The position numbers were made by a program, and so were the translations under genes. From Burkholderiales bacterium (GTDB lineage Bacteria > Pseudomonadota > Gammaproteobacteria > Burkholderiales > Burkholderiaceae_C): a stretch of 64,000 nt of DNA. The notes beneath the pieces were generated by a model. It was given only the letters and a program-made list of their open reading frames with translations. It was not told where the DNA came from and ran no database searches. Below, piece by piece: positions 28,174 to 37,540 of the stretch; within the stretch, counting starts at the first letter, position 1, and the number at the start of each line of letters is the position of its first letter. The DNA lies in assembly GCA_021414305.1 (NCBI GenBank), contig JAIOOS010000017.1, positions 518,806 through 582,805 of the forward strand. The letters run 5' to 3'.

Positions 28174-28977
28174 ATGGCGGCGGGCGCGACCGCGGCGCCG
28201 GCCCCGGCGCCCGCGGCCGAGGCGGTGAAGGCCGCGCCGACGCTGGTGTTTCGCGCCGTGCTGAGCGGCGCGGCGAGCCTCGCCTGGGGCAACCGGCGCG
28301 TGCGCCTCGACGAGGACGCCTGGCTGGTGCTCGACGGCCGCGAGAGCTGCTCGGTCCGCCTCGATCCCGAGCTGCGCACCCGGATGTTCGTGGTCGTCGT
28401 CGCACCCGACGAGTTCGAGGCGGCGACCGCCGGCGTATCGCCCGCGGACTTCGCCCTCGCCGACAACCTGCGCTCGCGCGACGGACCCGCGGGCCATCGC
28501 CTGGCGGCGATCGCCCAGGGCCGCGACGCCGGCCGGGGCGAGGCCGAGGAGCGCGAGCAGCGCATCGCCCTGGTTCGCGACGCCTGGGCCGAGGAGCAGG
28601 ACCTGCGCCGCAAGGCGGCGCGCATCGACTGCGTCAAGCGGGCGACGCGCGAGCAGCTGCTGCGCCGGATCCTGCTTGCCGCCGACTTCATCGCCAGCCA
28701 TCACGAGGAGCCGATCTCGCTCGACGAGATGGCGCGCGCCGCGAGCCTGTCGCGCTTTCACTTCGTGCGCCTGTTCAGCCTCGTCCACGGCGAGACACCG
28801 CACGCCTTCCTGCGCAGGAAGCGCACGGCAGTCGCCCGCCGCCACCTGGCCGACGGCAGCGCCTGCAGCGAGGCCGCCAGCCGGGCCGGCTTCGGCAGCC
28901 GTTCGTCCCTGTTCCGCAACCTCCGCAAGTCGACGCCCGCAGGGGCAGGACCCGAATCGTGCTTCCACTCTGCCTGA
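28174..28977 (+). CDS. AraC family transcriptional regulator
   Basis: A 267-residue regulator with an N-terminal domain (about 25-110: LVFRAVLSGAASLAWGNRRVRLDEDAWLVLDGRESCSV, cupin-like), a linker, and a C-terminal AraC double helix-turn-helix (about 170-255: RILLAADFIASHHEEPISLDEMARAASLSRFHFVRLFSLVHGETPHAFLRRKRTAVARRHLADG, then SEAASRAGFGSRSSLFRNL). The final residues (RKSTPAGAGPESCFHSA) depart from the usual FxxxxGxTPxxYR ending, so the second HTH is followed by an atypical tail. ATGs at 28147 and 28153 are in frame, but they lie in the promoter motif, so 28174 is preferred. It overlaps the next regulator by 19 bp. Confidence 0.85.
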   Translation: MAAGATAAPAPAPAAEAVKAAPTLVFRAVLSGAASLAWGNRRVRLDEDAWLVLDGRESCSVRLDPELRTRMFVVVVAPDEFEAATAGVSPADFALADNLRSRDGPAGHRLAAIAQGRDAGRGEAEEREQRIALVRDAWAEEQDLRRKAARIDCVKRATREQLLRRILLAADFIASHHEEPISLDEMARAASLSRFHFVRLFSLVHGETPHAFLRRKRTAVARRHLADGSACSEAASRAGFGSRSSLFRNLRKSTPAGAGPESCFHSA

Positions 28978-29705
28978 TCGTCGGCAGCGACGCGGTCGAC
29001 CCCGCGGGCCTGCACCGCGAGTTCGACGGCTTCGGCTTCAAGCCCTATGCGGTCGCGACCTTCAGCTCGGCGCTCGGCATGATCCGGCAATGGCAGTTCG
29101 ACGCCGTGCTCGTCGACGGCGACGGTCATGCCGGCTCGCTGCTCCATGCCCTGCCGGAGCTTCGCGACCGCTCGAACGCGCCGATCGTCGTCGTCTGGAG
29201 CGACAGCGCCGAGCGGCGGCAGATCGAGGCGTTGCAGGGCGGCGCCACCGAGGTCATCGTCAAGCCCGCGTCGGCGCGGTTGATCGCCGCCAAGCTGCAT
29301 CGCCTGATCGAGATCGGCAAGGAGCGGCCTCCCGCCGGCGCCGAGGAGCCGCGCGCCGTGGTGCGGCTCGGCCCGCTGCGGCTCGATCCGCGCCGCGCCG
29401 CGGCCAGCGTCGGCGACGCGCCGCTGGTGCTCACCACCGGAGAGTTCGAGCTGCTGCTGCTGCTCGCCTCCCGGCCGGGCGAATTCGTGCATCGCGACAC
29501 GATCGCCCGCACGCTCGGCAGCGGCGCCGGGGAAGGCCGGCGCAGTGCCGACATGCACATCTGCCGGATCCGCAAGAAGCTGCGCGACGCCGGGGCGAAG
29601 ACGCTGCGCGTGGAAACGGTCTACGGCCGCGGCTACTGCCTGCGCTTCGAGGAGGAGTCGCCGCTGGGGATGTTCGCCACCCGCCATCCGCAGTGGTGCG
29701 CCTAG
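28959..29705 (+). CDS. OmpR-like regulator with atypical receiver domain
   Basis: A 248-residue protein with an N-terminal receiver-like domain and a C-terminal winged helix (LVLTTGEFELLLLLASRPGEFVHRDTIARTLG, MHICRIRKKL, ETVYGRGYCLRF). In the receiver, Asp53 (VLVDGDG) and a lysine (VKPAS) are present, but the usual acidic pair at the N-terminus is replaced by VGSD, and serine occupies the Thr/Ser position (VVWSDSA). No kinase gene is adjacent. Start is GTG with AGGGGCAGGA upstream, overlapping the AraC gene, so the two are co-translated. It may be regulated by other means than phosphorylation. Confidence 0.88.
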   Translation: MLPLCLIVGSDAVDPAGLHREFDGFGFKPYAVATFSSALGMIRQWQFDAVLVDGDGHAGSLLHALPELRDRSNAPIVVVWSDSAERRQIEALQGGATEVIVKPASARLIAAKLHRLIEIGKERPPAGAEEPRAVVRLGPLRLDPRRAAASVGDAPLVLTTGEFELLLLLASRPGEFVHRDTIARTLGSGAGEGRRSADMHICRIRKKLRDAGAKTLRVETVYGRGYCLRFEEESPLGMFATRHPQWCA

Positions 29706-29834
29706 GCCGAGGTCGCGCCTCCCGGTAGCCGCCCACGGGAGGTCGCAAGTCCCCTCGGACGGCCCCGCCCGGCGCTGCCTTCTCGTGGAAGACCTCAGCA
29801 GCGCGCCGCGCCGGCGACGCTAAGCTGGGCCGCC

Positions 29835-31283
29835 ATGAACGAGTCCGTCGTCCTGCCCCTCTGGCTGCTGCTGCTCGTCCTGGCCGGCGCGGCGTGGACG
29901 GCATACGACAAGCTGCTGCTGCCGGCGCTGCGCTGGTTCGTGCGCGGACGGGTCAACCGGGTGCTCGAGGAGGTCTCGTCACGGCTGCGCATCGGCGTGC
30001 GGCCGTTCCAGCGCACCCGCCGCCAGGTGCTGATCCACCGCCTGCTCGGCGATCCGAAGGTGATGGCGGCGGCGGAGAGCTTCGCCGCCGAGAAGAAGCT
30101 TCCGCTGCCGGCGGTGCTCGCGACGATCGAGCGCTACGCCCGCGAGATCGTGCCGGCGTTCAACGCGTACATGGTCTTTCGCATCAGCAACTGGCTCGGC
30201 CGCAAGGTCTCGCGCGGCCTGTACCGGGTGCGCCTCGGCTATGTCGACACCGCCGCCCTGGCCGGGGTGCCCGAGAACGCGACCGTGGTGTTCGTGATGA
30301 ACCATCGCTCGAACATGGACTACATCCTGGCGAGCCACGTCGCCGCCGACCAGGCGGCGCTGTCGTATGCGGTCGGCGAGTGGGCCCGCGTCTGGCCGCT
30401 CTCGGCGCTGATCCGCTCGATGGGGGCCTACTTCGTGCGCCGCAACTCGAAGGACGACCTGTACCGGCGCGTCCTCGAGTGCTACATCGCGATGGCGACG
30501 CAGGCCGGCGTGCCCCAGGCCGTGTTCCCGGAGGGCGGCCTCACGCGCAACGGCCTGCTCGGCGCACCGCGGCTGGGCGTGATCGACTACATGCTGCGCG
30601 GCTTTCGCCTCGAGGGCGAGCGCGACCTGGTGTTCGTGCCGCTGGGCCTGAACTACGACCGGGTCCTCGAGGACCGAACGCTGCTGCGCTCGATCGATCC
30701 CAACGCGCGCCCGACCAACCGCTTCTGGACCGTCTGGAACACACTCGGCTTCGTCGTCAACAACCTGCGCCTGATGTTCAGGAGCGGCTGGCGCCGCTTC
30801 GGCTACGCCTGCGTCAATTTCGGCACGCCGGTGTCGATGCGCGCCTACTGCGCCGAGCGCGACATCGACTTCCAGACGCTGCCCGCCGCCGAGCGCAAGC
30901 TCGCCATCGGCGAGCTCGGCGGCCACCTGATGGCGGCCGTCGGCCGGGTCGTCCCGGTCCTGCCGGTGCCGCTGGTCGCGGCGGTGATCCTGGCGCGCGA
31001 GAAGGCCGGAATCTCGGAGCTGGAGCTGAAAGCCGAGGTCAACGCGCTGATCGAACGGCTCGAGGCCGCGGGCGCGCACACCTACATTCCGCGCAAGGAC
31101 CTCGACTACGCGGTCGGGGTCGGCCTGCGCATGCTCACCCTGCGCCACCTGGTCGACGAAAGCGACGGCCTCTTCACGGCCCAGCCGATCGAGCTGCCGG
31201 TGCTCCGCTACTACGCCAACTCGATCGCCCACTTCCTGCCGAAGGCGGCGGAAGAGCCTGCGGGGACCCTGGTCGCCGCATGA
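29835..31283 (+). CDS. PlsB-like glycerol-3-phosphate acyltransferase-family protein
   Basis: A 482-residue membrane-associated acyltransferase. A hydrophobic N-terminal helix (LPLWLLLLVLAGAAWTAY) precedes a basic region and the catalytic domain: NHRSNMD (HX4D motif, about residue 156), GAYFVRRNSKDDLYRRVLECYI, FPEGGLTRNG and VFVPLGLNYDRVLED. These match the four acyltransferase motifs of GPAT/PlsB, but the protein is much shorter than PlsB (about 800 residues), like the shorter PlsB-like group in Proteobacteria. It probably acylates a glycerol phosphate at the inner membrane. TAAGCT 8 nt before the ATG could be a -10. Confidence 0.85.
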   Translation: MNESVVLPLWLLLLVLAGAAWTAYDKLLLPALRWFVRGRVNRVLEEVSSRLRIGVRPFQRTRRQVLIHRLLGDPKVMAAAESFAAEKKLPLPAVLATIERYAREIVPAFNAYMVFRISNWLGRKVSRGLYRVRLGYVDTAALAGVPENATVVFVMNHRSNMDYILASHVAADQAALSYAVGEWARVWPLSALIRSMGAYFVRRNSKDDLYRRVLECYIAMATQAGVPQAVFPEGGLTRNGLLGAPRLGVIDYMLRGFRLEGERDLVFVPLGLNYDRVLEDRTLLRSIDPNARPTNRFWTVWNTLGFVVNNLRLMFRSGWRRFGYACVNFGTPVSMRAYCAERDIDFQTLPAAERKLAIGELGGHLMAAVGRVVPVLPVPLVAAVILAREKAGISELELKAEVNALIERLEAAGAHTYIPRKDLDYAVGVGLRMLTLRHLVDESDGLFTAQPIELPVLRYYANSIAHFLPKAAEEPAGTLVAA

Positions 31284-31896
31284 GGCGCCGCGCGGCGGAA
31301 GACAAAGACAGGGGAGCGGGACAGGATGCCGGGGCTCGCTCTCGAAACCGCCCCGAATGCCCGCTCCCCCGTGGCCGCAGGTCGGCGAACCGCCGCTGTT
31401 CACGACGCCTCGCCTGCACCAGGCGCGAGACAGTGTCGGTCACTGGCTCGCGTCCGCAGCTGCGGCCTGAAACCTGAACGCTAGCGGCCGCCTCCTGGCG
31501 GCCCGAACAACGAAAGCTGCTGCGGCACGAAGGCTTGCTGCCGCAGCACGAACGGACGCGGCGAACGCATGGTCGGCAGCGGCTGGGACGTGCTGCCGAG
31601 GCCCAGCCGAAGCAGGGAAGAGGCGCCGCCGCGTGGCGACGCGGCCGGAGAAAGGGAACGATGCAGCATGCCTTCGGTCTTCGCTTGGAACGGCCCTGAA
31701 ACGACTGGTTGCAGGTACCGGTTTGTCGCCAGAGGATTTGCAACGTTCGTGCCATGTCGCTCGACGTGATGCCGATCACGGGCCGATCGCCGGCGGGGTT
31801 CTCGCCGCTTGCCGACCCTGACGCGGGCTGCGCCGCCGCGACCCGCCGCGTCGCCTTCGCAAGCAGGCGTAACGGAAAAGCGGTCCGGGCGGCGCG
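31284..31896. other. 613-bp gap with one doubtful small ORF
   Basis: Between the acyltransferase gene and the peptide-transporter ATPase gene. It contains a perfect CCGCAGCTGCGG palindrome near 31459-31470 and the small minus-strand ORF at 31481-31669. No transposase, tRNA or terminator is recognised. Its base composition is slightly lower in G+C than the genes around it. Confidence 0.5.
31481..31669 (-). CDS. possible small protein with C-terminal QLSLF motif
   Basis: A 62-codon frame encoding a basic, Ser/Pro/Leu-rich peptide. Near the end it has PQQLSLFGPPGGGR; QLSLF is exactly the QL[SD]LF consensus by which proteins bind the bacterial sliding clamp. About 80 % of third positions are G or C, lower than in neighbours but compatible with coding. 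The ribosome binding site is poor (GAAGG next to the ATG) and I recognise no family. Treat it as a candidate only. Confidence 0.3.
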   Translation of the reverse strand: MLHRSLSPAASPRGGASSLLRLGLGSTSQPLPTMRSPRPFVLRQQAFVPQQLSLFGPPGGGR

Positions 31897-33600
31897 TCAG
31901 GCCGCCGCGGCGACGTAGCCGCGCGGAATGGCGGTCAGGAGGCGCCGCGTGTAGTCCTGCTGCGGGTGCTCGAGGATCTGCTCGACCCCGGCCTGTTCGA
32001 CCACGTCGCCGTCCTTCATGACGATCACTTCGTCGGCCATGAAGCGCACCACGGCGAGGTCGTGGCTGATGAAGATGTAGGCCAGTCCGAACTCGTCCTG
32101 CAGGTCCTTGAGCAGGTTGAGCACCTGCGCCTGCACCGAGACGTCGAGCGCGCTCACCGCTTCGTCGAGCACCAGCACCTCGGGCGAGAGGGTCAGGCAA
32201 CGGGCGATCGCCACGCGTTGCCGCTGGCCACCGGAGAACTCGTGCGGGTACTTGACCATCGCCGTGTCGTCGAGGCCGACCTTGGCGAGGAGGCTGCGGG
32301 CGCGCGCCTCGCGGTCGGCGGGGTCGCTGCCGACGCCGTGGATCGTCATCGGCTCGACGAGCGTCTGGCCGATCGTGAAGCGCGGGTTGAGCGAGGCGTA
32401 GGGGTTCTGGAACACCACCTGGATCCGCCGCCGCATCGCCAGCATCTCCGCCTTGGAGAGGGCGAGCAGGTCGCGGCCGTCGAAGATCGCCTGGCCGCCC
32501 ACCGGGCCGCCGCTCGGCTCGTGCAGGCGCAGCAGCGTCAGGCCGAGGGTGGTCTTGCCCGAGCCCGACTCGCCGACCACGCCGAGCGTGTGCCCGGCGC
32601 GCAGCTTGAAGGTCGCGCCCTTGACCGCGGCGAACTCCTTGCGCCCGAACACGCCGCTCCTGATCCAGAAGCTCTTGGTCAGCGCCTTCGCCTCGACGAT
32701 GACGCGTGCCGCGGGATCCTTCGGCTTGCCCGCCATGGCGACCGGCGCGGCCAGGCCGGCGATGTGGTCGTCGACCACGCGCAGGCGCGGCGCGCGCTGC
32801 TCGAGCGTGGGCCGGCAGGCGAGCAGCGCCCGGGTGTAGGCGTCCTTCGGGTCGGCGAAGATGCCGGCGACCGGGCCCTGCTCGCGGATCACGCCGTTGC
32901 GCATGACGACGACGTGGTCGGCGATCTCGCCGACCACGCCGAGGTCGTGGCTGATGAACAGCATGCTCATCCGGTGCTTTTCCTTCAGCCGGCCGAGCAG
33001 CTCGAGGATCTGCCGCTGGATCGTCACGTCGAGCGCCGTCGTCGGTTCGTCGGCAATCAGGAGCTTGGGCTCGCAGGCCAGCGCCATCGCGATCATCACC
33101 CGCTGCTGCTGGCCGCCGGAGAGCTGGTGCGGGTAGGCGGCCAGGCGCCTTTTCGGCTCGGGCATCCCGACCTCGCCGAGCAGCGCCTCGGCCCGCTCCA
33201 TGGCGGCGCGACGGCCCAGGCCCAGGTGCTTGACCAGCGGCTCGACGATCTGCTGGCCGACGGTGAACACCGGATTGAGCGAGCTCATCGGATCCTGGAA
33301 GACGCAGGCGATCTCCTTGCCGCGGATCCGCTGCAGGTCGTCGCGGCCGAGGGCGAGCATGTCGCGGCCCTGGAACGAGATCGCGCCGGAGCGCTCGGCG
33401 TTGTCGGGCAGCAGGTTGAGGATCGACATCGCGGTCACGCTCTTCCCGGAGCCCGACTCGCCGACCAGCGCGACCGTGGTGTTCTCGGGGATGTCGAAGC
33501 TCACGCCGCGCACCGCCTCGACGCGGCGCACGACGCCGTCTTCCTTGCCCATCCGAAACGCGACTCGGAGATCGCCGATGGTCAGCAAGGACGCGCTCAC
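31897..33600 (-). CDS. peptide ABC transporter, fused double ATPase (YejF/DppDF-like)
   Basis: A 567-residue protein made of two ATPase domains. Domain 1 (about 1-270): Walker [10 protein letters not shown], signature [16 protein letters not shown], Walker [13 protein letters not shown]. Domain 2 (about 300-560): [36 protein letters not shown] (Ala replaces Pro in the usual DEP). Oligopeptide-type C-terminal extensions follow each domain. One chain thus supplies both nucleotide-binding domains to the two permeases upstream. The GTG start overlaps the permease stop (GTGA), so they are coupled. The frame extends upstream only as a shadow of the permease gene. Confidence 0.93.
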   Translation of the reverse strand: MSASLLTIGDLRVAFRMGKEDGVVRRVEAVRGVSFDIPENTTVALVGESGSGKSVTAMSILNLLPDNAERSGAISFQGRDMLALGRDDLQRIRGKEIACVFQDPMSSLNPVFTVGQQIVEPLVKHLGLGRRAAMERAEALLGEVGMPEPKRRLAAYPHQLSGGQQQRVMIAMALACEPKLLIADEPTTALDVTIQRQILELLGRLKEKHRMSMLFISHDLGVVGEIADHVVVMRNGVIREQGPVAGIFADPKDAYTRALLACRPTLEQRAPRLRVVDDHIAGLAAPVAMAGKPKDPAARVIVEAKALTKSFWIRSGVFGRKEFAAVKGATFKLRAGHTLGVVGESGSGKTTLGLTLLRLHEPSGGPVGGQAIFDGRDLLALSKAEMLAMRRRIQVVFQNPYASLNPRFTIGQTLVEPMTIHGVGSDPADREARARSLLAKVGLDDTAMVKYPHEFSGGQRQRVAIARCLTLSPEVLVLDEAVSALDVSVQAQVLNLLKDLQDEFGLAYIFISHDLAVVRFMADEVIVMKDGDVVEQAGVEQILEHPQQDYTRRLLTAIPRGYVAAAA

Positions 33601-34655
33601 TCGAGCCCCCGCAGCTTCGGATCGAGGGCGTCGCGCACGGCGTCGGTCATCAGCGAGAACGCGGTGACGAAGACCGCCATGAAGGCGGTGGCGGCGACGA
33701 GCTGCCACCAGTAGCCGAGGATCAGCTCGCTCTGCGCCTCCGAGAGCATGGTGCCCCAGGAGACGTCGTCGACGCCGACGCCCAGGCCCAGGTACGAGAG
33801 GATCACCTCGTACTTGATGAAGGCGACGACCAGCAGCGAGAGCCGCACCAGGATCACGTGGCTCACGTTGGGCAGGATGTGGCGGAACATGCGCGCCGCG
33901 GTCGAGGCGCCGATCGCCTCGGCCGAGCGCACATAGTCGCGGGTCGAGTGCTTGATGAACTCGGCGCGCACCTGGCGGTAGATGCCGGTCCAGCCGACCA
34001 GCGCCAGGATGATCGCCACGCTGACGATGCCGCGGCCGAAGATCACCGCGAACGAGAGGATCAGCAGGATGTCCGGGATCGAGGTGAAGACGCTGTAGAG
34101 CCACTCGAGGAAGTCGCCGACCTTGCCGCCGAAGAAGCCGCCCAGCGCCCCGAGCACGGTGCCGATCAGCGTGGCGACGAGCGCGCCGAGCAGGCCGACG
34201 AAGACCGAGGTCTGGGTGCCCTTCATCGCCTTGGCGAGGACGTCGCGGCCGAGCCGGTCGGCGCCGAAGGGCAGGGTCTCGGCGCGCGGCGTTTCCACGG
34301 TCTTGTACTGCGCGGCGCGCTCGGCCCATTCCTTGTAGCGCGGCGCCAGCGGGTCGACCGCCGAGATGTCGGTCACCGGGCCGGTCGGCGCGGCGATCGC
34401 CTCGGCCGCGACCGCCGAGGCGGCGCCGACGAAGCCGGGCGGCGCGCTCGGCAGCGCCACTTCCTTCTGCCAGCCGCGCGCCACCAGGCCGCTCGCCGTC
34501 AGCACGATCATCAGCAGGAACACCGCCACCACCGCCATCGAGACGATGCCCACCCGGTCGGCGCGCAGTCGCCGCCAGGCGGCGTGCCAGACGCCTTCGG
34601 AGCGCGGCGGGCTGCCGGCGCCCGGAGCGACGATGGTCGGCAGAACTGCGCTCAT
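33597..34655 (-). CDS. peptide ABC transporter permease (DppC/YejE-like)
   Basis: A 352-residue inner-membrane permease. The first helix is about residues 37-58 (VGIVSMAVVAVFLLMIVLTASGLV), then a ~90-residue periplasmic insert (through LPFGADRLGRDVLAKAMKGTQTSVFVGLLGALVATLIGTVLGALGGFFGGKV) as in YejE, and the core of five helices with the EAA loop EAIGASTAARMFRHILPNVSHVILV. LGADRLGRD is the oligopeptide-type signature. It is the middle gene of permease-permease-ATPase on the minus strand. Confidence 0.93.
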   Translation of the reverse strand: MSAVLPTIVAPGAGSPPRSEGVWHAAWRRLRADRVGIVSMAVVAVFLLMIVLTASGLVARGWQKEVALPSAPPGFVGAASAVAAEAIAAPTGPVTDISAVDPLAPRYKEWAERAAQYKTVETPRAETLPFGADRLGRDVLAKAMKGTQTSVFVGLLGALVATLIGTVLGALGGFFGGKVGDFLEWLYSVFTSIPDILLILSFAVIFGRGIVSVAIILALVGWTGIYRQVRAEFIKHSTRDYVRSAEAIGASTAARMFRHILPNVSHVILVRLSLLVVAFIKYEVILSYLGLGVGVDDVSWGTMLSEAQSELILGYWWQLVAATAFMAVFVTAFSLMTDAVRDALDPKLRGLE

Positions 34656-34665
34656 CGCCCGGCCC

Positions 34666-35604
34666 TCACTTCAGCACCACCCGCGGGTCGACCAGCTTGT
34701 AGAGCACGTCGACCAGGAGGTTGATCACCATCGTGATCATCGCCAGGTAGACGGTGATCGCCTGGATCACCGGGTAGTCGCTGCGGTTGACCGCCAGGAT
34801 CACCTCGCGGCCCAGGCCGGGAATGGAGAAGAACACCTCGATCAGGAACGAGCCGACGAAGATGCCGGGCAGCGAAAGGCCGATGTTGGTAAGGATCGGG
34901 ATCATGGCGTTGCGCAGCACGTGCTTGAACAGCACCGTCTTCTCGGTCATGCCCTTGGCGCGCGCGGTGCGCACGTAGTCGTGGCCGAGTTCGTCGAGGA
35001 AGAAGGTGCGGTACAGGCGCGTCTGCGGCGCAACCCCGACCAGCAGCGCCAGCAGCACCGGCAGCGGCACGTAGGTCACCAGGTTCTTGGCCACCGAGTC
35101 GCTCCAGCCCTGGACCGGAAACCAGCCGAGCTGGAAGCCGAAGATGTACTGGCCGATGATGATGTAGACCAGGAACGAGACCGAGAGCGCCACCGTGCTG
35201 ATCACCATGATCGCCCGGTCGCTGAGCGAGCCGCGCCGGTAGGCGACCCACATCGCGATCGGCAGGGCGATGAGGGCGTCGAGCACCAGGATCGGCGTCA
35301 TCACCGTGAGCGTCGCCGGCAGCCGGGTGGAGAAGATGCTCGCCACGGATTCGTTGGTGGCGAAGCTGCGGCCCCAGTCGAAGGTGACGATGCTCTTCAG
35401 GTTGATCCACATCTGCACGTACCAGGGGCTGTTCAGGCCGAGCTGGTCGCGGATCGCCTGCACCTGTTCGGGCGTGGCGTTCAGGCCGGCGAGGATTTCG
35501 GCCGGGTCGCCGCCGAAGAACTTGAACAGCAGGAAAACCAGGAGGACGACGCCCACCAGGGTGGGGATCATCTGCCACAGGCGGCGGATGAGATAGGCGG
35601 CCAT
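34666..35604 (-). CDS. peptide ABC transporter permease (DppB/YejB-like)
   Basis: A 312-residue inner-membrane permease starting AAYLIRRLWQMIPTLVGVVLLVFLLFKFFGGDPAE, which matches the DppB/OppB/YejB N-terminus. The EAA-type loop YVRTARAKGMTEKTVLFKHVLRNAMIPI and the ending SIPGLGREVILAVNRSDYPVIQAITVYLAMITMVINLLVDVLYKLVDPRV are typical. It is first in the minus-strand operon and divergent from the two receptor genes, sharing a palindromic promoter region. Confidence 0.93.
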   Translation of the reverse strand: MAAYLIRRLWQMIPTLVGVVLLVFLLFKFFGGDPAEILAGLNATPEQVQAIRDQLGLNSPWYVQMWINLKSIVTFDWGRSFATNESVASIFSTRLPATLTVMTPILVLDALIALPIAMWVAYRRGSLSDRAIMVISTVALSVSFLVYIIIGQYIFGFQLGWFPVQGWSDSVAKNLVTYVPLPVLLALLVGVAPQTRLYRTFFLDELGHDYVRTARAKGMTEKTVLFKHVLRNAMIPILTNIGLSLPGIFVGSFLIEVFFSIPGLGREVILAVNRSDYPVIQAITVYLAMITMVINLLVDVLYKLVDPRVVLK

Positions 35605-35655
35605 CGGTCGAGGGTGGGTCGGTGGTGAGGACGAGGCCGCGGGAACCCGGCGGGA

Positions 35656-35680
35656 GCGAAGTCTAGCGCCTAGACTTCGC
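35656..35680. promoter_or_regulatory. perfect palindrome with back-to-back -10 elements
   Basis: Two 11-bp arms (GCGAAGTCTAG/CTAGACTTCGC) around CGC. Each strand reads TAGACT, a good -10: plus strand at 35671-35676 for the receptors and minus strand at 35660-35665 for the permeases. It may work as a bidirectional promoter or an operator. Clear -35 boxes are not seen. Confidence 0.5.
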
Positions 35681-35716
35681 CTTTCACCCCCCGGATTTCG
35701 AGAGGACGAGCGGACG

Positions 35717-37540
35717 ATGAAGCGCCGGCTAGTGACGCAAGCGATGGCCGCGGCCTGGGCGGGAAGCGCGCTGCCCGGTCTGGCCGCGCCCGCGCCCGCC
35801 GCCGGTGCCGGCGGCGAAAAGATCCTGCGCTACGCCTTCCAGGTCGCCGAGACCGGGTTCGACCCGGCGCAGATCAGCGACATCTACTCGCGGATCTGCA
35901 CGGCGCACATCTTCGACTCGATGCTGGGCTACGACTACCTCGCCCGGCCGTTCAAGCTGCGGCCGCTCGTCGCCGAGGCGATGCCCGAGGTCTCGGAGGA
36001 CTTTCGCACCTTCACCTTCAAGCTGCGCCCCGGGATCTTCTTCGCCGACGATCCGGCCTTCAAGGGCAAGCCGCGCGAGCTCGTCGCCGAGGACTTCGTC
36101 TTCTCGTTCAAGCGGATCTACGACCCGAAGCTGAAGAGCCCGGGCCTGCCCTCGCTCGAGAACGAAGGCATCGTCGGTTTGCGCGAGCTCAACGCCGAGG
36201 CGGTCAAGAGCGGCCGGTTCGACTACGACAGGAAGGTCGAGGGCTTGCAGGCGCTCGACCGCTACACCCTGCGCGTGCACCTGCGAGAGGCCCGGCCGCG
36301 CCATCTCTACCGCTGGGCTTCGCGCGACATCCTCGGCGCGCTCGCGCGCGAAGTGGTCGAGGCCTACGGCGATCGCATCATGGATCACCCGGTCGGCACC
36401 GGCCCCTTCCGCCTGGCCGAGTGGCGGCGGAGCTCGCGCATCGTGCTGGTGAAGAACCCGGGCTACCGCGAGCATTTCTACGACGCCGAGCCGAACGTCG
36501 ACGACGCCGAGGGCCAGGCCCTGGTCCAGCGCTTCAAGGGCCGGCGCCTGCCGATGATCGACAAGGTCGAGGTCGCGATCATCGAGCAGAGCCAGCCGCG
36601 CTTCCTCTCGTTCATCAACGGCGAGCAGAACTTCCTGGAGCGGCTGCCCACCGAGTTCGCCGACCAGGCGGTCCCCAAGGGCCGGATCGCGCCCAACCTG
36701 GCCAAGCAGGGCATCAAGGCGCATCGCGTTCCGGGCGCCGACGTCACCCTGCTGGTGTTCAACATCGAGGACCCGGTGGTCGGCGGCTACACGCCCGAGA
36801 AGGTGGCGCTGCGCCGGGCGATGATCCTCGGCAACGACGTCGGCCTCGAGATCCGCACCGTCTGGCGCGGCCAGGCCATTCCGGCGCAGACGATCGTGCC
36901 GCCGCTCACCGAGGGCTACCGCGCCGACGTGCGAACCGAGTCGGGCCTCTACGACCCGGCCCGCGCGCGCGCCCTGCTCGACCTCTACGGCTACGTCGAC
37001 CGCAACGGCGACGGCTGGCGCGAGCAGCCCGACGGCAGCCCGCTGGTGATCGAGTTCTCGACCCAGTCGGACCAGCTCTCGCGCTCGCGCGACGAGCTGT
37101 GGAAGAAGGGCCTCGATGCGCTCGGCATCAAGATGGTGCTGAAGACGGCGCAATGGCCGGAGAACCTGAAGTCGGTGCGCTCGGGCAAGTTCATGGTCTG
37201 GCGCGTCGGCTCGTCGGCCGACACGCCCGACGGGCACGGCGCCCTCGAGCGGGCTTACGGCGGCTCGATCGGCAAGGGCAACCTGGCGCGCTTCAAGCTG
37301 GAAGCGTTCGACGAGATCTACCAGCGGATGAAGATGCTGCCGAGCGGCCCGGAGCGCCAGGCCCTGTTCGACAAGAGCGCGCAGATCATGACCGCCTACG
37401 CCCCGTACCGGCTCGCGGTGCACCGCATCCTCACCGATCTGAGCTACGACGCGGTCAGCGGCTACCGCCGCCCGCCGTTCTCGCTCGACTGGTGGCAATA
37501 CGTCGACGTCGACGCCAGCGTAAAAGGAAAATCCGCATGA
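35717..37540 (+). CDS. peptide ABC transporter substrate-binding protein 1 (SBP_bac_5)
   Basis: A 607-residue periplasmic receptor of the extracellular solute-binding family 5. The N-terminus is a signal peptide (residues 1-28, Ala-rich). Family motifs include LRYAFQVAETGFDPAQISDIYSRICTAHIFDSM, FTFKLRPGIFFADDPAFKGKPRELVAEDFVFSFKRIYDP and HPVGTGPFRLAEWRRSSRIVLVKNPGY. It likely binds peptides or related compounds and delivers them to the divergent YejBEF-like permease-ATPase. GAGAGGAC precedes the ATG. The stop overlaps the start of a second receptor gene (ATGA). Confidence 0.93.
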   Translation: MKRRLVTQAMAAAWAGSALPGLAAPAPAAGAGGEKILRYAFQVAETGFDPAQISDIYSRICTAHIFDSMLGYDYLARPFKLRPLVAEAMPEVSEDFRTFTFKLRPGIFFADDPAFKGKPRELVAEDFVFSFKRIYDPKLKSPGLPSLENEGIVGLRELNAEAVKSGRFDYDRKVEGLQALDRYTLRVHLREARPRHLYRWASRDILGALAREVVEAYGDRIMDHPVGTGPFRLAEWRRSSRIVLVKNPGYREHFYDAEPNVDDAEGQALVQRFKGRRLPMIDKVEVAIIEQSQPRFLSFINGEQNFLERLPTEFADQAVPKGRIAPNLAKQGIKAHRVPGADVTLLVFNIEDPVVGGYTPEKVALRRAMILGNDVGLEIRTVWRGQAIPAQTIVPPLTEGYRADVRTESGLYDPARARALLDLYGYVDRNGDGWREQPDGSPLVIEFSTQSDQLSRSRDELWKKGLDALGIKMVLKTAQWPENLKSVRSGKFMVWRVGSSADTPDGHGALERAYGGSIGKGNLARFKLEAFDEIYQRMKMLPSGPERQALFDKSAQIMTAYAPYRLAVHRILTDLSYDAVSGYRRPPFSLDWWQYVDVDASVKGKSA

